5,706 nt of DNA from an uncultured beta proteobacterium (GTDB lineage Bacteria; Pseudomonadota; Gammaproteobacteria; Burkholderiales; Burkholderiaceae_C): assembly GCA_903927495.1 (NCBI GenBank), contig CAIYNH010000294.1, positions 1 through 5,706 on the forward strand. The letters are read 5' to 3'. Position 1 is the stretch's first letter, and the number at the start of each line of letters is the position of its first letter. The translations under genes were made by a program, and so were the position numbers. This document shows positions 1 through 5,706 of this stretch, piece after piece. The notes under the pieces are model-generated. The model did not search any database. It was not told the origin of the DNA and saw nothing but the letters and a program-made list of their open reading frames with translations.

Positions 1-546
1 CTTCACCAGGGGCTGCCAGCCTGCAAACCGGGGGTAGTTGCGTTCAACCACGGCACCATTGAAGTCCCAGGTCCGGCACTTGCCCAAATGCGCGGGTGGG
101 TGCTCTGCACTGTCAAACGGTAGTTCATGTGCGAGCGTCTGAAACGCGACCGTCGCCATGTTGAACAATAGCTCGCGCAAGTGGGCGCAGCCCTGGATGC
201 CACCCAGATTGCGTTCGATTGCCTGGCGCCAGCCCCCTCCCATAGTGCAGCCGACCATGGCTTGCATCGGTGCCTGGGCCATTGGACACTCCCGGTGCGG
301 TACGCTGTCCATCGCCACCGCGATGCTGCGCACGACAAAAGCATCGTCAATCGTGACCCGAATCGCCAGGTCGTGAATTGGCTCACCCGCTTGTATCGGC
401 CCCTCGCCAGGAATGTCGAGTGTTTTGGCCTTGGTGTCTTGCAACTCCGCTTCGATGTCCCATAGCCGATCCTGGCGCTGGTAGCCCCGAAAAACCACGT
501 TTCGAAGGTGCAGGTGATTTCTGGGTTGGGGCTCAGGTAAAGGCAT
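1..546 (-). CDS. DUF2889 family protein, function unknown (3' end outside window)
   Basis: The frame is open from an ATG at 546-544 to the left edge, giving 182 residues without a stop. An in-frame TGA at 573-571 with no other ATG between limits the start, and GAAGGG sits five bases upstream. I recognise the DUF2889 pattern: an N-terminal block with Arg20, Tyr22, Arg24 and LWDIEAEL (28-35), then PIHDL (56-60), IRVTIDD (62-68), MD (79-80), GGGWR (103-107), LGG..GCAHLRELL (114-127), AFQT (134-137), and near the end Cys157, Trp160 and YPR (171-173). Family members usually end soon after the YPR block, so only a few residues are probably missing. No signal peptide or membrane segment is visible, so it is probably cytoplasmic. 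The family has no established function that I know of. The repeated His/Cys positions (His58, Cys87, Cys120, His122, Cys157) could bind a metal or act in catalysis, which is inference. It lies downstream of the thiolase in the same orientation, 136 bases away. Confidence 0.88.
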   Translation of the reverse strand, partial: MPLPEPQPRNHLHLRNVVFRGYQRQDRLWDIEAELQDTKAKTLDIPGEGPIQAGEPIHDLAIRVTIDDAFVVRSIAVAMDSVPHRECPMAQAPMQAMVGCTMGGGWRQAIERNLGGIQGCAHLRELLFNMATVAFQTLAHELPFDSAEHPPAHLGKCRTWDFNGAVVERNYPRFAGWQPLVK

Positions 547-551
547 TTGTG

Positions 552-557
552 CCCTTC
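552..557 (-). promoter_or_regulatory. Shine-Dalgarno site of the DUF2889 gene
   Basis: On the minus strand GAAGGG is followed by five bases (CACAA) and then the ATG at 546. It supports this start, which is the only ATG between the upstream in-frame stop at 573-571 and the conserved N-terminal block. Confidence 0.6.
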
Positions 558-610
558 GCTTTAACGTTGGTCAACACCCCTGGCATCATTGTAAAAAAAT
601 CCAATGGTTT

Positions 611-639
611 AACATATTTATTAGGAAAAATGGCTATAA
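611..639 (-). promoter_or_regulatory. possible weak sigma-70-like promoter for the DUF2889 gene
   Basis: On the minus strand TTATAG (639-634) and TATGTT (616-611) are separated by 17 bases in an AT-rich stretch, and they lie about 65 bases before the DUF2889 ATG. The -35-like box matches only three of six consensus bases and the -10-like box four of six, so this is a weak candidate. It would give the gene a transcript of its own if transcription from the thiolase stops in the hairpin region just upstream. Confidence 0.2.
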
Positions 640-680
640 CGCTTACCGGACATGCATAAACTGCTACAAACTAGATAGCA
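626..680 (-). repeat. degenerate intergenic palindromic repeat (two small hairpins), possible weak terminator
   Basis: Just past the thiolase stop, the minus strand has two adjacent inverted repeats. The first is TGCTA (680-676) with TAGCA (666-662) around a nine-base loop. The second is ATGCAT (657-652) with AAGCGT (644-639) around GTCCGGT; it pairs at five of six positions, one of them G-T. A run of five T follows at 630-626, after eight more bases. From memory, the order 'GCTAT..TAGC, GCGCTT GTCC AAGCGC, GCCATTTTT' resembles an abundant intergenic element of Comamonadaceae, of which this would be a decayed copy. The stems are too weak and the T run too far away for a canonical intrinsic terminator, but the site could slow or end transcription, or protect the mRNA end. 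Confidence 0.4.
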
Positions 681-682
681 TA

Positions 683-1885
683 TTAGACACGTTCAAGAAT
701 CAACGCGATGCCTTGACCAACACCAATACACATGGTGCACAGCGCATAGCGTCCTCCTGTGGCGTGCAGACGATTGACCGCAGTCGTCGCCAGCCGTGCG
801 CCTGACGCACCGAGCGGATGACCCAGCGCAATCGCACCACCCCAGGCGTTCACGCGCGCGTCATCATCTGCCAGACCCAACAGGCGCAGCACTGCCAGAC
901 CTTGTGCGGCAAAAGCCTCATTCAGTTCAATCACATCCATCTGCGCCAGCGTCAACCCAGTTTGGGCCAGCAATTTCTGAGTAGCTGGTGCCGGACCAAT
1001 ACCCATGATGCGCGGCGCCACACCGGCGCAGGCCATGCCCACCACGCGTGCTTTGGGTGTCAGGTGGTTCTTGGCAGCGCTAGCTTCATCTGCCAGCAGC
1101 AATGCACAAGCGCCATCGTTGACACCGCTGGCGTTGCCTGCAGTGATCGTGCCGTCGGCCCGCACAATAGGTTTGAGCTTGGCAAGCACCTCCAGGCTGG
1201 TTTCACGCGGGTGCTCGTCCTTGTCGACGATCAGTGCCTCACCCTTTTTTTGCGGAATGCTGACACCGGTGATCTCGCGTGCCAGATGCCCGGCCTGTTG
1301 CGCAGCGACTGCTTTTTGCTGACTCGACAAGGCCATTCGGTCTTGCGCCCCACGCTCAATTTTGTAGTCAGTCGCCACGTTCTCTGCGGTCTCGGGCATG
1401 CTGTCCACGCCATAGCGCTCTTTCATCAATTTGTTGACGAAGCGCCAGCCAATGGTGGAGTCATAGACCGCGTTATTGCGGCCAAAAGCACTGTCCATCT
1501 TGGGCATGACAAACGGGGCCCGACTCATGCTCTCAACCCCACCAGCTATCATTAGAGTAGCTTCTCCTGCTTTGATGGCGCGGGCTGCAGTGCCCACAGC
1601 ATCCAAACCCGAACCACACAGACGGTTGATGGTGGCAGCAGGTACAGCCACCGGCAAACCGGCCAGCAAACTCACCATACGCGCCACATTGCGGTTGTCT
1701 TCGCCAGCCTGGTTGGCGCAACCATACAGCACGTCGCTGATGGCAGCCCAATCAACATTCGGGTTGCGTGCCATCAGCGCCTTGATCGCGATTGCGCCCA
1801 AATCGTCAGTTCGTACGCTGCTTAAAGCACCACCGTAGCGGCCGATAGGTGTGCGGATGGCATCACAAATGAAGGCATGGGTCAT
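683..1885 (-). CDS. pcaF: 3-oxoadipyl-CoA thiolase-type acetyl-CoA acyltransferase
   Basis: A 400-residue thiolase, complete from an ATG at 1885 to TAA at 685-683. It cleaves a 3-oxoacyl-CoA with CoA to acetyl-CoA and a shortened acyl-CoA, in the cytoplasm, normally as a tetramer. The family's catalytic set is present: nucleophile Cys90 in NRLCGSG, NEAFA (322-326), His356 in [12 protein letters not shown], and Cys386 in [10 protein letters not shown]. Length, the opening block [20 protein letters not shown] (6-25), [16 protein letters not shown] (54-69) and MPETAENVA (163-171) match PcaF/PaaJ enzymes of the beta-ketoadipate and phenylacetate routes rather than FadA/FadI. One oddity is Trp348 before the GGAIALGHP block, where many thiolases have Asn. 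The ribosome-binding site is weak (GAAAGAAA, about 7 bases upstream). It follows the bifunctional enzyme by 45 bases, so it probably performs the last step of the same spiral. The family call is firm; the true substrate, and so the symbol (pcaF or paaJ), is uncertain. Confidence 0.93.
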   Translation of the reverse strand: MTHAFICDAIRTPIGRYGGALSSVRTDDLGAIAIKALMARNPNVDWAAISDVLYGCANQAGEDNRNVARMVSLLAGLPVAVPAATINRLCGSGLDAVGTAARAIKAGEATLMIAGGVESMSRAPFVMPKMDSAFGRNNAVYDSTIGWRFVNKLMKERYGVDSMPETAENVATDYKIERGAQDRMALSSQQKAVAAQQAGHLAREITGVSIPQKKGEALIVDKDEHPRETSLEVLAKLKPIVRADGTITAGNASGVNDGACALLLADEASAAKNHLTPKARVVGMACAGVAPRIMGIGPAPATQKLLAQTGLTLAQMDVIELNEAFAAQGLAVLRLLGLADDDARVNAWGGAIALGHPLGASGARLATTAVNRLHATGGRYALCTMCIGVGQGIALILERV

Positions 1886-1896
1886 GGTTAGATTTC

Positions 1897-1924
1897 TTTC
1901 AAAGTCAATGAAATGATTATTTCA
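1897..1924 (-). repeat. small AT-rich inverted repeats in the gap before the thiolase gene
   Basis: The 45-base gap between the bifunctional-enzyme stop and the thiolase ATG holds three related arms. On the plus strand these are TTTCA (1897-1901), TGAAAT (1909-1914) and ATTTCA (1919-1924). The middle arm can pair perfectly with the right arm (6 base pairs, 4-base loop) or with the left arm (5 base pairs, 7-base loop), but not with both at once. The left arm overlaps the purine-rich stretch that would serve as the thiolase ribosome-binding site. The stems are AT-rich and weak, so function is uncertain. Confidence 0.35.
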
Positions 1925-1930
1925 AGCAAG

Positions 1931-3973
1931 TTAGAGCAAGACCGTCAGATCAGCTACGCCAAAACCATGTCCGCCCGCCTGGGCCAGGCTCTGCAGTTCT
2001 TGCGCAAGTTCAAGCCGGCTTTGCTGGCGGGCCCAGAACACCGGGCCGCCCTCCCAACGCGGAAAACCGTAGCCCTGCACCAGCACCACGTCGATATCGC
2101 TGGCCCGACTCGCCACACCTGCACGCAACAACAGTGCCGCCTCTTTGACCATTGACAACAAGGCACGGCGCTGGATCTCACCGGCGCTGAGCGTGCGCCG
2201 GGTTATGCCGCGCTGTGCCGAGGCACGGGCAATGATGTCACGCACAGTGGCATCCGTGGTTTGGACCTGTTTGCCATCCACATAGGTGTAGTAGCCAGCA
2301 CTGGTTTTACGCCCCAGGCGATCCTGTTCACACAGGTGATCGAGTATGGCCACGTAGCGCTCATCAGGGTGCCGAGTGGCGGCTTGCGATTTGCGCATGC
2401 GCCAGGCAATATCCAGCCCCGAAAGGTCGGCGACCGCAAACGGCCCCATGGCAAAACCAAAGGCTTGCAGCGCAGCGTCAACTTCCTCCGGCCAAGCTCC
2501 GTCTTCGAGCATGAACTCACATTGATTACGGTAGGCGTTGTAGATCCGGTTGCCAATAAAACCAAAGGCATTACCCGTCAGCACCGGCAGCTTTTTAAGC
2601 TTCTTGCCCAATTCCATGCCAGTCGCCACCACCTCAGCCGCAGTTTGCGTGCCACGCACGACTTCCAGCAATTTCATCACGTTGGCCGGGCTGAAAAAAT
2701 GCAGACCCAGCACGTCGTGTGCGCGTCCGGTACTGTTGGCGATAAGGTCCACATCCAGATAAGAGGTGTTGGTGGCCAGCACGGCTCCGGGGCGTGCGTG
2801 GGCATCGATCTTTTTGAAAACTTCTTGCTTCACAGCCAAATCTTCAAAGACGGCTTCAACCACCACATCCGCCAGTGCCAACTGGTTCCAGTCGGTGCTA
2901 GGCATCAGGTTGGCAAGGGCTGCAGCGGCAACCGACGCTTGCATTTTCCCAGATGAAACCCGAGTCTGATAATGGTCGCTCACGCGCTGGTGGCCGCGCT
3001 GCAGTGCTGCCTCATCCTGCTCCAGCAAGATCACTTTGAATCCGGCATCCAGGGCACAAATGGCAATACCCGCACCCATGGTGCCTGCACCAATGATGGC
3101 GACGCTGTTAACTGCACGCGGCTCAACCTGCAAGGAGTCGGGTAGTTTTGCGGCATCGCGTTCGGCAAAAAATTGGTGACGCAGGGCCCTAGACTGGGGG
3201 CTGGCCTGCAGTTGCAAAAAAAGCTCGCGCTCACGGCTCAAGCCAGTTGGCCAGGGGCTGGCCGTGGCTCGCAGGGCTTCGAAAATCGCACTGTAGGCAG
3301 GTTGCAAACGCTGCCTGGGAGTCAGTTTTTCTCTTGCAGCGCTGACAAACGCTTGCACCTGAACTTCGTCCAGCACACGGTCAGCTACTTTGGGCAGGGG
3401 CAAGTCACTCTGGGCAAGCGCCCTAGCACGCCGACAAGCAGCTTCGATCAGTCCATCGGACACCACCTCATCAAGCAAGCCAGTCCCGGCAAGTTGTTTG
3501 GCAGTTTGTGGCGTGCCACTTTGGATCATGCTCAACGCAGTGGCCAGACCGGCCAGCCGTGGCAGTGCCTGAGTGCCACCAGCACCCGGAATCAGGCCTA
3601 GGTTGATTTCAGGCAAGCCGAGTTTCGCGGAGTCCAGCGCCACTCGAGCATGGCACGCCATGGCCAGTTCCAGCCCACCGCCAAGTGCGACACCGCTGAT
3701 AGCCGCTACAACCGGCTTGGGGCTGGCCTGCACGCAGGTCAGCACACCAGCCAGTACGGGCTCCTGGCGTTGCAAGGGCGTGCCAAATTCGCTGACATCA
3801 GCTCCTGCTGAAAATGCCCTGGCGTTGCCGACCAGGATGATGCCTTTCACCTCGGGGTTGGCAAGGGCTTGTTCAATGTCAGTGACGATCTGCAGGCGCA
3901 GTGCGGCACCCAGGCTATTGACAGGCGGAGCGTTGAGTGTGATGACGGCGATGCCACTGTTAATTTCAAACAT
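1931..3973 (-). CDS. bifunctional enoyl-CoA hydratase / 3-hydroxyacyl-CoA dehydrogenase (FadB/FadJ/MFE-1 type)
   Basis: A 680-residue two-enzyme fusion, complete from an ATG at 3973 to TAA at 1933-1931. Residues about 1-190 are a crotonase domain with the oxyanion-hole segment FSAGADV (54-60), GGGLEL (98-103) and both hydratase glutamates, Glu102 and Glu122 (LPEINLG). After a linker, a Rossmann NAD-binding domain starts near 290 with GAGTMG (295-300). NTS (402-404), His425 in LHFFSPANVMKLLE and Glu437 give the dehydrogenase catalytic pair. The 3HCDH C-terminal domain begins at GNAFGFIGNR (467-476), and its second copy holds ASDIDVV and GYGFPRWEGGP (about 600-680). It should hydrate trans-2-enoyl-CoA and oxidise the (S)-3-hydroxyacyl-CoA with NAD+. 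At 680 residues it is slightly shorter than E. coli FadB/FadJ (just over 700) and resembles peroxisomal MFE-1. The nearest ribosome-site match, CGGATC, is weak. It lies 59 bases after etfA; that gap shows no clear structure. Chain-length preference cannot be read from the sequence. Confidence 0.95.
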   Translation of the reverse strand: MFEINSGIAVITLNAPPVNSLGAALRLQIVTDIEQALANPEVKGIILVGNARAFSAGADVSEFGTPLQRQEPVLAGVLTCVQASPKPVVAAISGVALGGGLELAMACHARVALDSAKLGLPEINLGLIPGAGGTQALPRLAGLATALSMIQSGTPQTAKQLAGTGLLDEVVSDGLIEAACRRARALAQSDLPLPKVADRVLDEVQVQAFVSAAREKLTPRQRLQPAYSAIFEALRATASPWPTGLSRERELFLQLQASPQSRALRHQFFAERDAAKLPDSLQVEPRAVNSVAIIGAGTMGAGIAICALDAGFKVILLEQDEAALQRGHQRVSDHYQTRVSSGKMQASVAAAALANLMPSTDWNQLALADVVVEAVFEDLAVKQEVFKKIDAHARPGAVLATNTSYLDVDLIANSTGRAHDVLGLHFFSPANVMKLLEVVRGTQTAAEVVATGMELGKKLKKLPVLTGNAFGFIGNRIYNAYRNQCEFMLEDGAWPEEVDAALQAFGFAMGPFAVADLSGLDIAWRMRKSQAATRHPDERYVAILDHLCEQDRLGRKTSAGYYTYVDGKQVQTTDATVRDIIARASAQRGITRRTLSAGEIQRRALLSMVKEAALLLRAGVASRASDIDVVLVQGYGFPRWEGGPVFWARQQSRLELAQELQSLAQAGGHGFGVADLTVLL

Positions 3974-4032
3974 AGAGCTGATCCGGGTGGTGACGGGTGA
4001 GTTGAGCAGTAAACGACGCTGTCAGGCGGGCA

Positions 4033-4968
4033 TTAAAGTGCAGCCGTCAACTGAGGCACGGCGGCAAACAAATCAGCCTCGAGGCCATAGTCGGCCACGC
4101 TGAAGATGGGTGCCTCTGGATCTTTGTTGATGGCCACGATCACCTTGGAGTCTTTCATCCCCGCCAGGTGCTGTATGGCTCCACTGATGCCCACCGCGAT
4201 GTAGAGCTGCGGCGCCACAATCTTGCCGGTCTGACCCACCTGCAAGTCGTTGGCGGCGTAGCCCGCATCGACCGCAGCTCGGCTGGCACCGATGGCGGCT
4301 CCGAGTTTGTCAGCCAAGGGGGTCATGATTTCATTGAACTTTTCTTGCGAGCCCAGTGCCCGCCCGCCACTGACAATGATTTTGGCCGCCGTCAGCTCGG
4401 GCCGGTCGTTCTTGGCGATCTCGGAGCCGATGTAACTGGTGTTTCCGGGGACGGTCACCGCCGCTACAGTCTCTATAGCGGCTGATGCTTGCCCAGCTTG
4501 CGCTGCAGCATCAAAACCTGTTGTGCGTACAGTGAGTATCTGGATCGCGTCGGTGCTTTGTACGGTGGCGATGGCGTTGCCGGCGTAGATCGGGCGCTCA
4601 TAGGTGTCAGGGCTGAGTACTTTGGTGACATCGGAGAGCTGGCCCACATCGAGTTTGGCTGCGACACGGGGTGCAATGTTTTTGCCCGAAGCGGTTGCCG
4701 CAAACAGGATGTGGCTGTAGTTGGCCGCGATGGCCTGGATTTGGGCCGTCATGTTTTCAGCAATACCGTGGGCCAAGGTGTCGGCCTCGATGTGCAGAAC
4801 TTTGGCTACTCCGGCGATTTGGGCTGCTGCTGCTGCGGCGGCCCCGGCATTGTGTCCTGCTACCAGTACATGCACGTCTGGCGCACATTGCAGGGCTGCA
4901 GTGACGGTGTTCAGGGTGGCCGCCTTGAGGCTGGCGTTGTCGTGTTCGGCTATTACGAGTACGGTCAT
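4033..4968 (-). CDS. etfA: electron transfer flavoprotein subunit alpha
   Basis: A 311-residue EtfA of usual length for the family, from an ATG at 4968 to TAA at 4035-4033. With EtfB it forms the soluble FAD- and AMP-containing heterodimer that takes electrons from acyl-CoA dehydrogenases and passes them to ETF-ubiquinone oxidoreductase at the membrane. The N-terminal half (1 to about 185) is the alpha/beta domain. The C-terminal half binds [16 protein letters not shown] (199-211), [11 protein letters not shown] (227-237), [20 protein letters not shown] (246-265) leading into the EtfA signature that ends at Asn281, and then [16 protein letters not shown] (280-295). Residues 43-49 are seven alanines in a row. 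The ATG touches the etfB stop (TAAATG), and a strong ribosome-binding site lies inside the end of etfB, indicating coupled translation at equal subunit ratio. The conserved FAD-domain motifs look like the housekeeping beta-oxidation ETF rather than the bifurcating FixAB type, which is a judgement from pattern. Confidence 0.97.
   Translation of the reverse strand: MTVLVIAEHDNASLKAATLNTVTAALQCAPDVHVLVAGHNAGAAAAAAAQIAGVAKVLHIEADTLAHGIAENMTAQIQAIAANYSHILFAATASGKNIAPRVAAKLDVGQLSDVTKVLSPDTYERPIYAGNAIATVQSTDAIQILTVRTTGFDAAAQAGQASAAIETVAAVTVPGNTSYIGSEIAKNDRPELTAAKIIVSGGRALGSQEKFNEIMTPLADKLGAAIGASRAAVDAGYAANDLQVGQTGKIVAPQLYIAVGISGAIQHLAGMKDSKVIVAINKDPEAPIFSVADYGLEADLFAAVPQLTAAL
4822..4842 (-). repeat. 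seven-alanine GCN codon run inside etfA
   Basis: The codons for residues 43-49 of EtfA read GCC GCC GCA GCA GCA GCA GCC on the minus strand, a short trinucleotide repeat in an alanine-rich helix of the N-terminal domain. It could vary in length by slippage without changing frame. Alanine-rich segments at this place are not rare in EtfA proteins. Confidence 0.5.
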
Positions 4969-5706
4969 TTAGATCACCTTCGCTTCGGTCTTGAGTTTGG
5001 CTACCAGGGTGGCCACATCGGGCACTTTGATGCCTGCGCTGCGTTTGGGGGGCTCGCTGACTTTGAGGGTTTTGATGCGCGGGGTGACATCTACGCCCAG
5101 ATCGGCTGGCTTGAGGATTTCAAGCGGCTTTTTCTTGGCTTTCATGATGTTGGGCAGGGTCACGTAACGGGGTTCGTTCAAGCGCAGGTCAGCGGTGATG
5201 ACCGCCGGCAGGCTCACGCACAGGGTTTCCAGACCGCCATCGATTTCTCGCGAGACCGTGGCTTTGCCCCCAAGCACTTCAACTTTGCTGGCAAAGACCG
5301 CCTGCGGCAGGTCAGCCAGTGCCGCCAGCATTTGCCCGGTCTGGTTGCAGTCGTCGTCGATGGCTTGTTTACCCAGAATGATCAGGCCGGGTTGTTCTTT
5401 GTCAACCAACGCCTTCAGGAGTTTGGCCACAGCCAGCGGTTGCAGTTCTTCAGTGGTTTCAACCAGGATGGCGCGGTCTGCGCCAATGGCCATGGCCGTG
5501 CGCAGTGTCTCCTGGCATTGGGTGATGCCGCATGAGACCGCAATGATCTCGGTGGCCACGCCTTTCTCTCTCAATCGAACCGCCTCTTCAATGGCAATTT
5601 CGTCGAATGGGTTCATGCTCATTTTGACGTTGGCGGTATCTACTGCCGTGTTGTCCGACTTCACGCGAACTTTCACGTTGTAGTCCACCACGCGCTTGAC
5701 TGCGAC
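4969..5706 (-). CDS. etfB: electron transfer flavoprotein subunit beta (5' end outside window)
   Basis: The frame is open to the right edge, giving 245 visible residues ending at TAA (4971-4969). The visible N-terminus is [18 protein letters not shown]. Burkholderiales EtfB proteins of about 249 residues begin [13 protein letters not shown], so about four residues lie beyond the edge, and the GTG at 5691 is an internal valine rather than the start. Visible residues (counted from the edge) include [20 protein letters not shown] (26-45), GADRAIL (75-81), the AMP-binding stretch around [15 protein letters not shown] (111-125), the EtfB signature [12 protein letters not shown] (151-162) followed by SLPAVITA (165-172), and the partner-recognition loop [13 protein letters not shown] (184-196). 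EtfB binds AMP and docks acyl-CoA dehydrogenases. It is the first gene seen in the likely operon, so the promoter is upstream of the window. Confidence 0.96.
   Translation of the reverse strand, partial: VAVKRVVDYNVKVRVKSDNTAVDTANVKMSMNPFDEIAIEEAVRLREKGVATEIIAVSCGITQCQETLRTAMAIGADRAILVETTEELQPLAVAKLLKALVDKEQPGLIILGKQAIDDDCNQTGQMLAALADLPQAVFASKVEVLGGKATVSREIDGGLETLCVSLPAVITADLRLNEPRYVTLPNIMKAKKKPLEILKPADLGVDVTPRIKTLKVSEPPKRSAGIKVPDVATLVAKLKTEAKVI
4973..4980 (-). promoter_or_regulatory. strong Shine-Dalgarno site of etfA within the end of etfB
   Basis: On the minus strand AAGGTGAT ends four bases before the etfA ATG, overlapping the last codons of etfB. Together with the next base it matches most of the sequence complementary to the 16S rRNA 3' end (GGTGATC is exact). 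It fixes the etfA start at 4968 and fits translational coupling across the TAAATG junction. Confidence 0.7.

Noticed and set aside
3..386. 127-residue minus-strand open frame at the left edge
   Set aside because: Its Trp/Arg/Ser-rich translation is a frame-shifted reading of the DUF2889 gene, whose conserved motifs are in the frame 546-1.
591..609. T run on the minus strand after CCATTGG as an intrinsic terminator
   Set aside because: The only dyad next to the T run is a three-base-pair CCA/TGG with a one-base centre, which cannot form a stable hairpin.
378..659. 93-residue plus-strand open frame across the DUF2889 start and the AT-rich gap
   Set aside because: It has no recognisable domain, opposes the conserved DUF2889 N-terminal block and has no supporting ribosome site that I can see.
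818..1555. 245-residue plus-strand open frame opposite the thiolase
   Set aside because: It is entirely antisense to a thiolase with all catalytic motifs, has a His/Cys/Gln-rich composition and no recognisable domain.
2261..2956. 231-residue plus-strand open frame opposite the bifunctional enzyme
   Set aside because: It is antisense to the conserved dehydrogenase domains and has no recognisable domain of its own.
4489..5535. 348-residue plus-strand open frame opposite etfA and etfB
   Set aside because: It lies antisense to two unmistakable ETF genes, spans their junction, resembles no family I know and has an odd Gly/Cys/Phe-rich composition typical of a shadow frame.
5689..5691. GTG as the start codon of etfB
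   Set aside because: The frame continues upstream to the window edge and encodes VAVKR, which matches the conserved EtfB N-terminus, so the true start is just outside the window.

Overview
The window reads as a bacterial chromosome segment carrying a fatty-acid/acyl-CoA catabolic cluster. All supported genes lie on the minus strand, so transcription runs from the right edge to the left. In that order they are: etfB (its first few codons lie beyond the right edge), etfA, a 680-residue bifunctional enoyl-CoA hydratase/3-hydroxyacyl-CoA dehydrogenase, a 400-residue thiolase of the 3-oxoadipyl-CoA (PcaF/PaaJ) type, and a DUF2889 protein of unknown function that runs off the left edge. Protein style (a Burkholderiales-type EtfB, a PcaF-type thiolase, a DUF2889 protein) and an intergenic element resembling short palindromic repeats I associate with Rhodoferax, Polaromonas and Acidovorax suggest a betaproteobacterium, most likely Comamonadaceae. 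That placement rests on recognition, not on a search.

Layout: 5706-4969 etfB; 4968-4033 etfA, whose ATG directly abuts the etfB stop; 59 bases without a gene; 3973-1931 the bifunctional enzyme; 45 bases holding a small AT-rich inverted repeat; 1885-683 the thiolase; 136 AT-rich bases holding two small hairpins and a possible weak promoter; 546-1 the DUF2889 gene. There is no gene-free stretch longer than 300 bases and I see no tRNA, rRNA, CRISPR array, insertion sequence or phage gene.

How the genes fit together: an acyl-CoA dehydrogenase, not in this window, would oxidise an acyl-CoA and pass electrons to the EtfA/EtfB flavoprotein. The bifunctional enzyme hydrates the resulting enoyl-CoA and oxidises the 3-hydroxyacyl-CoA. 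The thiolase cleaves the 3-oxoacyl-CoA, releasing acetyl-CoA. Because the thiolase looks like the 3-oxoadipyl-CoA family rather than FadA/FadI, the physiological substrate may be a dicarboxylyl-CoA or an aromatic-derived CoA ester rather than an ordinary long-chain fatty acid; this is an inference. The close spacing from etfB to the thiolase fits one operon whose promoter is outside the window. The DUF2889 gene may have its own promoter or be read through.

I found no convincing new biological system. The most useful observations are the DUF2889 gene with its conserved His/Cys positions beside a beta-oxidation cluster, the pairing of a PcaF-type thiolase with a bifunctional beta-oxidation enzyme, and the degenerate intergenic repeat.
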